Assembly: GCA_021847625.1 (NCBI GenBank)
Contig: JAJZQK010000043.1
Coordinates: 1 to 11,739 of the forward strand
DNA: 11,739 bases
Direction: 5' to 3'
Source: Chloroflexota bacterium
GTDB lineage: Bacteria; Chloroflexota; FW602-bin22; JAMCYS01
How positions within the stretch are numbered: the stretch's first letter is position 1; each line of letters starts with the position of its first letter. Below are positions 1-7,339 of this stretch, in pieces. Made by a program: the position numbers and the translations under genes. The notes under the pieces were generated by a model that had not been told where the DNA came from, made no database searches, and saw nothing but the letters and a program-made list of their open reading frames with translations.

Positions 1-80
1 GCGCTCCGCGTGGTCAACCTCGACCTCCGCTTACGCGTGATGATACAGGACCATCGGAGGGAGCACACCGGGCAGCTGGG

Positions 81-108
81 CAGAATAATACCTGGCCCGG
101 TGGCCAGG
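81..108 (-). terminator. Intrinsic terminator of the TetR-ABC operon
   Basis: Read on the minus strand, a 7-bp perfect stem (CCTGGCC / GGCCAGG, 91-97 and 102-108) with a 4-nt ACCG loop is followed at once by the T-rich tail TATTATTCTG (90 down to 81). It lies about 80 nt past the stop codon of the permease, the last gene of the minus-strand operon, which is where a rho-independent terminator is expected. The rest of 1-189 holds no gene I can support. An open frame on the plus strand runs from base 1 to a TGA at 127-129, but 42 codons without a recognisable motif are not enough to call. Confidence 0.6.
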
Positions 109-189
109 TCCGTCGGCTCTCCCGGGTGAGGGCGCTGCGAGGTTCGAGGTCGCCGGGAAGGACGCTCCCGACCTAAGGGGAAGTGTGCA

Positions 190-978
190 CTATGTGGTTT
201 GATCTGCCCAGCGCCACCAGGCGAGTGTACCAGCCACTCCCAGGATTCCCGTGAGGGCGACTATCAAGTAACTAGCGATTCCCACCGCCTGCTCGCTTGG
301 GCCGGCGACCCCGCTGGCGAGCGCGGGCACCGCCCATGGGAAGTAGTCTCCCCAACCGAGAATGGCAAGAATCTGAGAGAGAGCCAGAATCAGAAACATG
401 ACTCCGATCGGTGGCAGGTAACCGCGGCCGGCGCTCGCCACCCAGGCGAACGGCGAAATGACTACGATCGCCAGCCCGGCGATGGTCGCCAGGGCGCCGG
501 CGGCACTGACTGCCAGCCCTTCCGACCAGCCGGGCAGGCCGACGGCGAAGCCGACGGCCAGGGCAAGCCCGAAGATGAGCACCACTGCCGCAAGTGACCA
601 ACAGGCGTCCAAGACGAATTTGGCCATCACGATGGCCTCCCGCGACACGGGAAGTGCCAGCATGTCCTTGGCCGTCCTGTCGCTGTACTCGCGGCCGAAC
701 GTCCAGATTGCGATGAGCCCGAACAGAATGAAGCCCCCGATTGCCGTTCCCTGTGCGAGCATGTCGAAGAACGCTGGCCAATCCGCCGTGCCCGCAGCGA
801 GCTGGGCCTTCGTCGAGATAAGCCCGGAGTTACGTGCCCACTCGGGATCCTTCAGAATTATCATAAACAAGCCTCCCGCTAAGGGCAGCAGCGAGAAACC
901 CAGCAAGGTCAGCCATGGCGCTTTTGAGCGCCGTGCCTTGAGTAGCTCTACCCACAGCGCGGCCTTAAGCCCGGTCAT
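190..978 (-). CDS. ABC-2 type transporter permease
   Basis: 262-residue integral membrane protein, the membrane half of a two-gene ABC-2 exporter. Six hydrophobic segments are visible, at roughly residues 21-42, 78-96, 123-148, 158-182, 189-208 and 234-255. After segment two comes the stretch FGREYSDRTAKDMLALPVSR (94-113), the cytoplasmic coupling motif typical of ABC-2 permeases (REY..RT....PVSR). The ATG at 978 has a GGAGG six bases upstream, inside the end of the ATPase gene, and its first bases overlap that gene's TGA (ATGA, 4-bp overlap), so the two are probably translationally coupled. The permease pairs with the upstream ATPase and is under the TetR-family gene at the head of the operon. 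The substrate cannot be read from sequence. Drug, peptide or lipid export is usual for repressor-linked members of this family. Confidence 0.9.
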   Translation of the reverse strand: MTGLKAALWVELLKARRSKAPWLTLLGFSLLPLAGGLFMIILKDPEWARNSGLISTKAQLAAGTADWPAFFDMLAQGTAIGGFILFGLIAIWTFGREYSDRTAKDMLALPVSREAIVMAKFVLDACWSLAAVVLIFGLALAVGFAVGLPGWSEGLAVSAAGALATIAGLAIVVISPFAWVASAGRGYLPPIGVMFLILALSQILAILGWGDYFPWAVPALASGVAGPSEQAVGIASYLIVALTGILGVAGTLAWWRWADQTT

Positions 979-1967
979 TGGACACCTCCGTTTCGACGGC
1001 GGGAACTCATTGGATGTTGCTCTTCATCGTCGGCGCGGTTGGTTTGCGTTGGACCGTTCTTTGTGCCGACCAGGCGTAGGAAGTACGTTTCGAGGTCCTC
1101 CTGTACCACGTCAAGCTTGGTCGGCGGCAGGTCTGCCCCCACGAGCAGCTGGGCGACGTGGTCCGGGTGGGACGTGGCGCGCTCTGCCGTCAGCTCGAAG
1201 AAGCCGTGCGCGTCAACGTCGACGGAAAACCCGGCTGCTTCCAAGGCTGCCCTCACGGCGCGGCGGTCCCGGCCGTCCACAACTAGCCAACGACGGCAGC
1301 GGCGCTCGAGTTCTTCGGCGTCGACCTCCTCGGTTAGCCGGCCCTCGTGGATGATCCCGATCCGCGTGGCAAGCCGAGCTACCTCGCCGAGGATGTGACT
1401 CGACATAAACACGGTGACGCCCCGCTCGCGGGCCAGGCCGCGGAGCAGTTCGCGCACTTCGACGACGCCGGACGGGTCAAGCCCGTTCGCCGGCTCATCC
1501 AGTATGAGCAGTTTAGGATCATGGAAGAGGGCCTTCGCCAGCCCAAGCCGCTGGGCGTTGCCGGAGGAGAGTGTACCGGCCCGACGGTCGGCATATGGGG
1601 TTAAGGCGAGATCCTCAATCACCCGGTCCACCGCGCGGCGGTCGGCGATCATCCGCAATCGCCTAGCCGCCTCAAGATTTTCGCGCACGGTGAGTTCGGG
1701 GTATGCCTGCGGCCGTTCCACCAGATAGCCCACTTCCGACCACACGGCACGGGTATCGGCCCGGACTGGTGCCCCGAGTATGCTGGCAGAACCCCCCGTT
1801 GGCCGAATCATGCCGAGAAGCATGCGGATCGTGGTGGTTTTTCCGGCGCCATTCAGCCCGAGGAAGGCGTAGATTTCACCTCGCTCGACTTGCAGCGAGA
1901 GACCGTCCACGGCGACAAGGTCGCCGTATCGTTTTGTCAATCCAAAGGTAGCGATCGCACTATCCAT
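975..1967 (-). CDS. ABC transporter ATP-binding protein (ABC-2/BcrA-like)
   Basis: Cytoplasmic ATPase of 330 residues that powers the adjacent ABC-2 permease. Motifs: Walker A GLNGAGKTT at 37-45, signature LSSGN at 133-137 (LSGGQ in the consensus), Walker B LLILDEP with D157/E158, D-loop GLDP at 162-165 and H-loop H191 in MSSHIL. The family's usual ABC core ends near residue 215. The next ~100 residues match the C-terminal extension common in BcrA/CcmA-like exporters, and the last ~25 residues are polar and look disordered. I chose the ATG at 1967 because GGAGG sits five bases upstream. A GTG at 1985 would add six residues but has no such site. The chosen start overlaps the end of the TetR gene by 8 bp. 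Substrate unknown; efflux or self-protection is inferred from the family and the linked repressor. Confidence 0.93.
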   Translation of the reverse strand: MDSAIATFGLTKRYGDLVAVDGLSLQVERGEIYAFLGLNGAGKTTTIRMLLGMIRPTGGSASILGAPVRADTRAVWSEVGYLVERPQAYPELTVRENLEAARRLRMIADRRAVDRVIEDLALTPYADRRAGTLSSGNAQRLGLAKALFHDPKLLILDEPANGLDPSGVVEVRELLRGLARERGVTVFMSSHILGEVARLATRIGIIHEGRLTEEVDAEELERRCRRWLVVDGRDRRAVRAALEAAGFSVDVDAHGFFELTAERATSHPDHVAQLLVGADLPPTKLDVVQEDLETYFLRLVGTKNGPTQTNRADDEEQHPMSSRRRNGGVQ

Positions 1968-2565
1968 TGCCGCCTCCAAGTTCACGGCGTAGATTGGTGA
2001 AAGCCTGATCGAAAAGGTCCGGAAGCTCTTGCACGCCGTCGCTCTCTACCCAAATGGTGCCCGCGACCGTTATCGCAGCCAGGCACGCCGCGGCCACGAC
2101 CCGCGTTGATATGTCGTTCGGGCCGCGGTCGGAACTAGAGGCGAGTGCTGCCGCGATGAGTCGCTCCGTGGCCATCTGTTGTTCCCACAAACGAGCACGT
2201 AGAGCGGGCGTGCGAAGGATGAGCCGGGTGCGGACGAATAGAGCGTCGCGGTCTGCCGAGTAGATCTGGGCCAGGCCGTCGCTTACGCCACGCCGTATTC
2301 TGTCGACGGCAGGCTCATCCGCCGGACGTGCGGCAATCATCTCGGCCAGCAGAGGGTCGTAATCATCCGCCATGACCACGTCCTCTTTCGACGGGAAATA
2401 GCGGAAGAACGTCATATGGGAGACGCCGGCAGCCGTGGCGATCTCTGCCACGCTGGTCGCCTCGTACCCCTTGGCAAGGAACAAACGCAGCGCCTCTCTT
2501 TGAATGGTATGGCGGGTCTGCGCCTTCTTGCGCTCGCGCAGACCCGGTGCTGACGGTGCACGCAT
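1960..2565 (-). CDS. TetR/AcrR-family transcriptional regulator
   Basis: 201-residue DNA-binding repressor heading the ABC-exporter operon. The N-terminal TetR helix-turn-helix covers about residues 15-62, with the typical progression EALRLFLAKGYEATSVAEIA..AGVSHMTFFRYFPSKEDVV (recognition helix around VSHMTFFRYF). The C-terminal ligand-sensing half is all-helical in character and resembles the C-terminal domain found in MftR-like TetR proteins (FVRTRLILRTPALRARLWEQ); this subfamily placement is tentative. Start ATG at 2565 follows a G-rich site about eight bases upstream. Being first in its own operon and having a palindrome over the operon's -10 box suggests it represses itself and the exporter, with derepression by the exported compound. 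The inducer is unknown. Confidence 0.92.
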   Translation of the reverse strand: MRAPSAPGLRERKKAQTRHTIQREALRLFLAKGYEATSVAEIATAAGVSHMTFFRYFPSKEDVVMADDYDPLLAEMIAARPADEPAVDRIRRGVSDGLAQIYSADRDALFVRTRLILRTPALRARLWEQQMATERLIAAALASSSDRGPNDISTRVVAAACLAAITVAGTIWVESDGVQELPDLFDQAFTNLRRELGGGNG

Positions 2566-2616
2566 TGGCTAACGCCCCCGATGCATTCTCGCGACGACGG
2601 AGTTAATGTTAGTTAC

Positions 2617-2634
2617 TACCAAATGGTATGCCAT
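2617..2634. promoter_or_regulatory. Candidate TetR operator overlapping the -10 box
   Basis: Two overlapping dyads lie over the promoter: TACC-AAAT-GGTA (2617-2628), which contains the -10 hexamer, and ATGG-TATG-CCAT (2623-2634). A third small palindrome, TAGT-T-ACTA, is at 2610-2618. Position over the -10 is what a TetR autorepressor would use. Which dyad is the real site cannot be decided here. Confidence 0.5.
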
Positions 2635-2651
2635 AACACGACGTCTGTCAA
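2623..2651 (-). promoter_or_regulatory. Sigma-70 promoter of the TetR-ABC operon
   Basis: On the minus strand a perfect -35 TTGACA (2651-2646) is separated by exactly 17 bp from TACCAT (2628-2623), a 4/6 match to the -10 consensus. Initiation near 2616 would leave a ~50-nt leader before the TetR ATG at 2565. Confidence 0.7.
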
Positions 2652-2744
2652 GTGGTCTGTGTACGGCCTTGCCCGGGGCAGGACGCTGACATACCAGAGC
2701 GTATCTCTTGCGGGCCGCGGCCAGGTCAGCAGACGGACGATGAC

Positions 2745-2771
2745 GGTGCCGGCGGGACTATCCCCGGCACC
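2745..2771. terminator. Hairpin below the gene remnant
   Basis: GGTGCCGG and CCGGCACC form an 8-bp perfect stem around an 11-nt loop. It lies about 50 nt past the stop of the minus-strand remnant at 2824-2991 and could be a relic of its terminator. There is no U-tract on either strand, so its function is uncertain. Confidence 0.3.
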
Positions 2772-2823
2772 TCGGCGGCGCCGTGAGCTCATCTGCCGCT
2801 TCGAAGATCGGACCTTGGTTGGC

Positions 2824-3021
2824 TTACATCGTCTCATTGGCCGCAATGCGCTGCCAGGCTTGCTGCCAAGGTCGCCCCAGGGAGAGGGCTACGATCCAGC
2901 CGTAGACGAAGTTGCCGGCAAAGACCTCGACGCTGTGCGCCGTGGCGATCCCGACGTTCAGGTCGCCCGGGTTCAGGATCGTCGGCGGCATCAGGATGGC
3001 ATATATGACGGGCCAGACCGG
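2824..3021 (-). pseudogene. Remnant of a membrane-protein gene (C-terminal part)
   Basis: A minus-strand open frame bounded by an in-frame TGA at 3024-3022 and a TAA at 2826-2824. The first possible ATG is at 2991, giving 55 residues that begin MPPTILNPGDLNVGIATAH and end RIAANETM. Its third codon positions are almost all G or C, as in the neighbouring real genes, and the composition (hydrophobic VIYAILM before the ATG, then VEVFAGNFVYGWIVALSLG) is protein-like rather than random. No ribosome binding site precedes the ATG, and the frame reads sensibly a few codons above it until the stop. This points to the tail of a larger decayed gene rather than an intact small one. I do not recognise the family. 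Confidence 0.35.
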
Positions 3022-3194
3022 TCACCCGCCAGGGAGCTAGTATTGGCCTTGGCCCGGTGACCAGTCCTGAAACCTGGCCATGTGTCCAGGGGGCGACTTC
3101 TGGCCAGCTCGTACCCCTGTCGCCACCGTCCGGCGAGGTCGTCGGTCGGCTTCCTGGTAGTGACGAGGACAGCCCAACTGGCATGGCCGTCGCA

Positions 3195-3203
3195 TGGTAC
3201 AAT
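3195..3203 (+). promoter_or_regulatory. Extended -10 promoter of the DVGPKP membrane-protein gene
   Basis: TGGTACAAT is an extended -10 (TGn followed by TACAAT, 5/6 to TATAAT). No good -35 is seen, as is usual for extended -10 promoters. The start site would be near 3210, giving a leader of about 20 nt carrying the GGGAGG site at 3215-3220. Confidence 0.45.
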
Positions 3204-3231
3204 GGCTGCCGGTTGGGAGGTGGTTGCCGTG

Positions 3232-4098
3232 ATGAGATGGCCTGTCCGCGTTGGTCGCTTGCTCGCCCCTCTCTGTGCCGCGCTCCTGCTTCTTGGCGGC
3301 ACAGTCCAGCCCGCGGCAGCCGACGTCGGCCCCAAGCCGGAGGTGGTCGTCGGCGTCTACTATGGTGGCCAATCGCTGCCCTACACGCAGTACGGCGCTG
3401 CAATCCTCTCTTGCGCGACCGGTGAGGCACGGCTGGCACATCCCGATCCCTCGTGGGGAATGTCGGCAGTGCCAGGCCTGGAGAATCTCGACCTGAGCGA
3501 TCCCAGCGGGTGCCGCTGGGGCTATCCCCTCGCGCCGGTTTCCTCCGGCCCAACCGAGGACGGGAAAGTGCGCTTCTCATACATGGTGCCTAGCCGCTTC
3601 CGCCTCGCCGTCTACGTACCGGCCAGCGGCCAGACGTTTCTCACGGCTCCCGTTGACCGGGACACGCTGCGGGCCAGGTTTAGGGTGGATCTGGCGAGCG
3701 ACGGCACGGCGACGATCAGTCCGACCCCGCAGCCTGTCTGGGAAAGCGACTGGCGCTGGGAGCTAGCCTGCCTGGCTTTACCCCTAACGCTGATCGTCGA
3801 ACTGGCCATAGTTCTGCTCTGGGCCCGGCGTTCGGCCCTACCGGCCCGACCTTTGTTCATCACCGGGCTCATCGCCAACCTCTTGACTCTGCCGTTGGTC
3901 TGGCTCGTAGTCCTCGGGGTTTCCTACCTGTTGGGAGGGCCGGCCGCCTTTGTCGCTCTGGCCTTCCTGGAAGTGCTCGCCGTGTTCTTCGAGGGCTCGC
4001 TCTATTGGAAGGGAGGGAAGCTGCGTCTAGGCAACGCTCTTGCCCTCTCCATGGTCGCCAACCTGGCCAGCTTCAGCTTTGGCGCCCTCGTCCACTAA
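3232..4098 (+). CDS. Secreted/membrane protein with DVGPKP motif, function unknown
   Basis: 288 residues. A Sec signal peptide is clear: basic start MRWPVRVGRLL, hydrophobic core APLCAALLLLGG, and a likely cut after AAA at 30. The mature protein starts DVGPKPEVVV, an exported beta-rich domain (about 31-170) containing Cys61 and Cys94, which could form a disulfide. Four hydrophobic helices follow at about 177-197, 206-234, 236-256 and 266-286, the last ending ANLASFSFGALVH. An N-terminal DxGPKP followed by a C-terminal helical bundle recurs in uncharacterised bacterial membrane proteins. I know of no function for them. I start at the ATG at 3232, 11 bases past GGGAGG; the GTG directly before it (3229, 8 bases past) is equally possible. 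The open frame extends to 3082 but that part is not protein-like. It is transcribed alone. Confidence 0.8.
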   Translation: MRWPVRVGRLLAPLCAALLLLGGTVQPAAADVGPKPEVVVGVYYGGQSLPYTQYGAAILSCATGEARLAHPDPSWGMSAVPGLENLDLSDPSGCRWGYPLAPVSSGPTEDGKVRFSYMVPSRFRLAVYVPASGQTFLTAPVDRDTLRARFRVDLASDGTATISPTPQPVWESDWRWELACLALPLTLIVELAIVLLWARRSALPARPLFITGLIANLLTLPLVWLVVLGVSYLLGGPAAFVALAFLEVLAVFFEGSLYWKGGKLRLGNALALSMVANLASFSFGALVH

Positions 4099-4190
4099 TC
4101 GCGTGGACGTGCCGCACGGGTTGACGGGGATGGCGAGAGCGTGCAAGGGGGGGCCGACGGACGCCGGGGGTGGGTGCGTACCAATGTGTC

Positions 4191-4417
4191 CCGTCTAAAT
4201 AGTCCGGCATAGCCATTGCCGCTGGGTGCTCGCTACCGCGAGGGGTCACGTAGACTCTGCCGGCGCTCCTGTCATCCCTGCGTAAGCGGGGATCCAGTCC
4301 CCGGTATGGCTGCGCACCGGATGGATTCCCGCTTCCGCGGGAATGACGGTGGAGCGGCAGATGGACTACCGCACCAGCTGGCCGTACAGCAAGGGTAAGG
4401 CCGGACTATTTAGACGG
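4191..4417. mobile_element. MITE-like element with perfect 18-bp terminal inverted repeats
   Basis: CCGTCTAAATAGTCCGGC at 4191-4208 is repeated exactly, inverted, at 4400-4417. The 227-bp element has no credible gene. Its interior is itself an imperfect inverted repeat: CTGCCG..CTCC..GTCAT..CC at about 4258-4280 pairs with the stretch at about 4338-4365, so the whole unit can fold as one long hairpin. At its core lie two dRS3-like palindromes. It sits exactly between two convergent genes (stops at 4098 and 4435). I see no clear target-site duplication. The TIR sequence does not match an IS family I can name, so the partner transposase is unknown. Confidence 0.65.
4274..4344. repeat. Pair of dRS3/REP-like palindromes in inverted orientation
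   Basis: 4325-4344 reads ATTCCC-N8-GGGAAT, exactly the dRS3 consensus known from Neisseria and seen in similar form in many other bacteria. 4274-4293 is a diverged partner (ATCCCTGCGTAAGCGGGGAT) in the opposite orientation, with matching flanks GTCAT and CCAG/CCAT. They form the inner part of the larger inverted-repeat element. Confidence 0.7.
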
Positions 4418-4434
4418 TGATGACGAACGTTGGC

Positions 4435-6711
4435 CTATGTTGCCAGCGGCAGGGTGAAGGAGAAGGTGCTGCCCTTGCCGACCTCGGACTCGACCCAGAT
4501 TCTTCCCCCGTGGGCCTGGAGGATGAGGCGCGTAATATACAGCCCCAGACCCAGGCCCTCTGTCTTCTTACCAGTCTTTGCCCGGTAGTAGCGCTCGAAG
4601 AGATACGGAATGTCTTCCTGGGGGATGCCTGACCCCCTGTCCATAACGGAGACGACCGCCTCGCCTTTGTCCGGTTTGATCCGTACCGTCACCGGCGAGT
4701 CGGGTGGGCTGTACTTGAGGGCATTGGTGAGGAGGTTGACGACGGCCCGCACGACTAGGGCAGAGTCAGCCGACACTGGCGGCACCCACTCCGGCGTCTC
4801 CACGTGGATGCGCTTTACTTCCTTGGGTGTGCCTATCCGCCGGACGACATCGTCGACGAGGGCGTAGATGTCCACCTGCTCCTTGTGCATCGCCAGCGCC
4901 CCCGCCTCCAAGCGGGCGGACTCTACCAACTCAGCTATCATACCGGCCATCCGCTTGCCGCTCTCGACGATGCGCCGGGCCGTGTCTGCCTCCTGACTCA
5001 TCCCTTTCTGGTCTAGAGTGCGAGCGAGCCAGTCGGCCATGCCGTTGACGACGGTGAGAGGCTGCCTGAGATCGTGAGAAAGGGCACGCACGAAGTCTTC
5101 TCGTTCGGCCTCGGCCCGCTTACGCTCGCTGATGTCTTGAATCTGGGAAATGAAGTAGAGCGGTTTGCCCTCGGAATCGCGTACCAGCGCAACGCTCAAT
5201 AGCACCCAGACCACGTGTCCGTCGCTATGGAAATAACGCTTCTGCATCCGGTAGGTGTCAATCTCGCCGACCAACATCCGGCGCACATACTCCATGTCTT
5301 CGGCTACATCGTCCGGGTGAGTGATGGCCTGGAAGGTCGTCGCCAGCAACTGCGGCTCAGAGTAGCCCACTATCTCGCAGAGAGAGCGATTGACTCTCAA
5401 GAAGTGGCCATCCGGCGCTACCAACGCCATGCCGGTGGCAGCGTAGTCGAAGGCGCCACGGAAGCGCTCCTCGCCCTCACGTAGCGTCTCCTCGGTCCAC
5501 TTGCGTTCGCTGATGTCGCGGATGCTGGCGCGAAAGCCGAGAAACGACTCGTCTTCGGAGTAGACGGGCTGCCAGGAGGCTGAGACCCAACGGATGTCCC
5601 CTTCCTTGCGCACGATGCGCCACTCCACGTCGTTGGCAGAACTGCCCGCCAAAGCCTGACGCTTCTGATCAGCTACTCTGTCCCGATCTAGCGGGTGGGT
5701 AATCCGAACAACGTCCACCTCTCCGGCGAGGTACTCCTCGCGCGTGTAGCCGGTGATGCGCTTGCAGGCGGGGCTCATGTAGAGCGTCCGGCCATCAGGC
5801 CCCACCCACTCTTCCATATTGTACGTCCAGTCTGCCACCACCCGGTATCGCCGCTCGAGCTCCTGCAGTGCCTCCTCCGCTCGCTTGCGCTCGCTGATGT
5901 CGCGGATAATGCTCAGAAGGACGCGCTCGCCGCCGATGGAGGCCCCTTGCGAGCTCACCTCCGCAGGGAAGGTGGTGCCATCCTTACGTCGATGTATGGT
6001 CTCAAAGGTGACACCCCCGGCCTCTGCCTGGGCCATCTGCTCGCCGATGAGACCGTTCGTCGCGGGGGCCCGCAGATCGCGGATCGTAAGCGATAGCAGT
6101 TCCTCCTTCTCGTAGCCGTAAGCCCGCACCGCGGCTTCGTTGGCATCTATGATTTGCCCGTCTTCATAGCGGATGAAGAGGATGATGTCGCGGGCATGCT
6201 TGGAGAGCATCTGGTATCTCGCGCTGGCCTCCAGAGCCCGCTCCTCTTGGGTGATGTCATGGGACACGACAACTGCACCCATCACCCGCCCATCTTGCAC
6301 CAGAGGCGCGGCCGAGGCGAGGAGCACCAACTTCTCGCCTCGTGCGTTCGTGGCGAGGTAGCGCTCGCGCACAACCTTCTCCCCGGACAGCACGCGGCTC
6401 GACGGCAGCTCCGACGCGGGCACTGGCTGCCCATTGGGGTACCTCAGGACCTGGCGCCCCGCCATCTCCTCTCGCGTGAGGCCGACGGGGTCAAAACCGA
6501 AGTCCGCCACACCAGCGGCATTCGCTCGCACCACGGTACCTTCGCTGTCGTAGACCAGCACCCCTTCTGCCATTGCCTCGAAGACGGCGTCGGCCTCGCT
6601 AGTTCCGGACGACGATGGCCACTCTCCCCTGCCACCAGTACCGCGGTCGACCTTCATGTTGTTGTGTCGGTTCGCTTTCTGGTACAGTTCGCCGTGCTCC
6701 TTCGGCGTCAT
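4435..6711 (-). CDS. Soluble sensor histidine kinase with four PAS domains
   Basis: 758 residues, no transmembrane segment or signal peptide, so a cytoplasmic sensor. Four PAS units in tandem: about 41-160, 165-280, 285-405 and 415-530. The last three each end in the PAC-type sequence DISERK(R/W). Then a HisKA dimerisation domain (about 535-605) with the H-box SHDLRQPL, phospho-acceptor H546, and an ATPase domain with N-box [10 protein letters not shown] (N663), G1 DRGSGIP (691-697), F-box LFERYYR (704-710) and G2 GLGLGLYI (719-726). All catalytic boxes are intact. I start at the ATG at 6711, six bases after GGGAGGAG; the open frame runs 100 codons further to 7011, but that part looks non-coding. 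No response regulator or receiver domain lies next to it, so it is an orphan kinase with unknown partner. PAS ligands cannot be read from sequence; redox, light, heme or small molecules are all possible. Confidence 0.93.
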   Translation of the reverse strand: MTPKEHGELYQKANRHNNMKVDRGTGGRGEWPSSSGTSEADAVFEAMAEGVLVYDSEGTVVRANAAGVADFGFDPVGLTREEMAGRQVLRYPNGQPVPASELPSSRVLSGEKVVRERYLATNARGEKLVLLASAAPLVQDGRVMGAVVVSHDITQEERALEASARYQMLSKHARDIILFIRYEDGQIIDANEAAVRAYGYEKEELLSLTIRDLRAPATNGLIGEQMAQAEAGGVTFETIHRRKDGTTFPAEVSSQGASIGGERVLLSIIRDISERKRAEEALQELERRYRVVADWTYNMEEWVGPDGRTLYMSPACKRITGYTREEYLAGEVDVVRITHPLDRDRVADQKRQALAGSSANDVEWRIVRKEGDIRWVSASWQPVYSEDESFLGFRASIRDISERKWTEETLREGEERFRGAFDYAATGMALVAPDGHFLRVNRSLCEIVGYSEPQLLATTFQAITHPDDVAEDMEYVRRMLVGEIDTYRMQKRYFHSDGHVVWVLLSVALVRDSEGKPLYFISQIQDISERKRAEAEREDFVRALSHDLRQPLTVVNGMADWLARTLDQKGMSQEADTARRIVESGKRMAGMIAELVESARLEAGALAMHKEQVDIYALVDDVVRRIGTPKEVKRIHVETPEWVPPVSADSALVVRAVVNLLTNALKYSPPDSPVTVRIKPDKGEAVVSVMDRGSGIPQEDIPYLFERYYRAKTGKKTEGLGLGLYITRLILQAHGGRIWVESEVGKGSTFSFTLPLAT

Positions 6712-6751
6712 CCGGTTCTCCTCCCTGCCGGCGTAGCGATGGCCATGTCGG

Positions 6752-6760
6752 ATGATACCA
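6752..6760 (-). promoter_or_regulatory. Possible extended -10 promoter of the histidine kinase
   Basis: On the minus strand TGGTATCAT gives an extended -10 (TGG then TATCAT, 5/6). The -35 region is poor. Initiation near 6745 would leave a leader of about 35 nt before the ATG at 6711. Confidence 0.4.
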
Positions 6761-7324
6761 CACAAGGTTGGATTGGTGATTCGCAAGGCACCACTGACTA
6801 CATTAGCAATCGGCCAACTACTGGGCGAACGTTCTCCAGGTCTTGATGTGGGGTCGGGCACGCCCTCGCATCGCCTCGGGAGGGCCTTTAGCTGCGACAG
6901 CAAGAACAGGGCCGTGACAGTGTGGTAAGACCGTGACCGAGCGGACGCGTCATGGTTCTTGAACTGGTGTGCCAGACAAGAAGGAGGACGTTGCCAGCCC
7001 CACCTACCCACGATAGTCTGACCAACAGACGCTCACCGCGTGCAGAGGCAGCACGCTCACTTGGCCCTGCCCTGCCAACAGGATCGGCCCTCTCATTAGC
7101 CTCCACGCTCCGAGGCCCTGCAAAGAGCCTGGCGGATCCCTCTGGCACACCTCCTGCAAGCCCACGGTACGGCTCATGTGGCGTTTGGCGGAGTCTACTG
7201 CCAGCGTCGCCAATCGGCGCCTGACCACTCTAAGCAGAGCGGCCAGCTGTAGCACGCGGTAAACAAGGTGGACCATGCGTTAGACTCTGGTTCGGCCGCA
7301 TGGTTTGCCTCGTTCCGGCGCATT
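6761..7324. other. Divergent intergenic region, no gene seen
   Basis: About 560 bp between the outward-reading histidine kinase and L,D-transpeptidase genes. Several open frames of 60-90 codons cross it on both strands, but none has a ribosome binding site, recognisable motif or consistent codon bias. I find no convincing promoter for the transpeptidase gene, no tRNA and no strong hairpin. The length is unusually large for this window and may hold decayed sequence. Confidence 0.5.
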
Positions 7325-7339
7325 GGGAGGTTGATGAAT

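Noticed and set aside
1..129. Possible C-terminal end of a plus-strand gene entering from the left
   Set aside because: The frame is open for 42 codons up to a TGA, but it has no motif and crosses the terminator hairpin of the minus-strand operon, so it is not supported.
458..1354. 298-codon plus-strand open frame across the ABC genes
   Set aside because: It lies antisense to two well-identified genes, and its S/A/R/P-rich translation is typical of a GC-rich shadow.
2581..3060. 159-codon plus-strand open frame between the TetR gene and the DVGPKP gene
   Set aside because: It starts inside the operator/promoter region, is rich in R/D/V shadow composition opposite the minus-strand coding-like remnant, and has no motif or clear ribosome binding site.
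4191..4417. CRISPR or integron attC interpretation of the repeat element
   Set aside because: There is only one inverted pair with no spaced direct repeats, no cas or integrase gene, and no attC core sites.
6712..7011. 100-codon N-terminal extension of the histidine kinase
   Set aside because: The extension has no PAS or membrane features, while the ATG at 6711 has an excellent GGGAGGAG site; the extra part covers a likely promoter.
7268..7339. Longer start for the L,D-transpeptidase
   Set aside because: No ribosome binding site precedes 7268, whereas GGGAGG is correctly placed for 7340, and the membrane anchor is complete without the extra residues.
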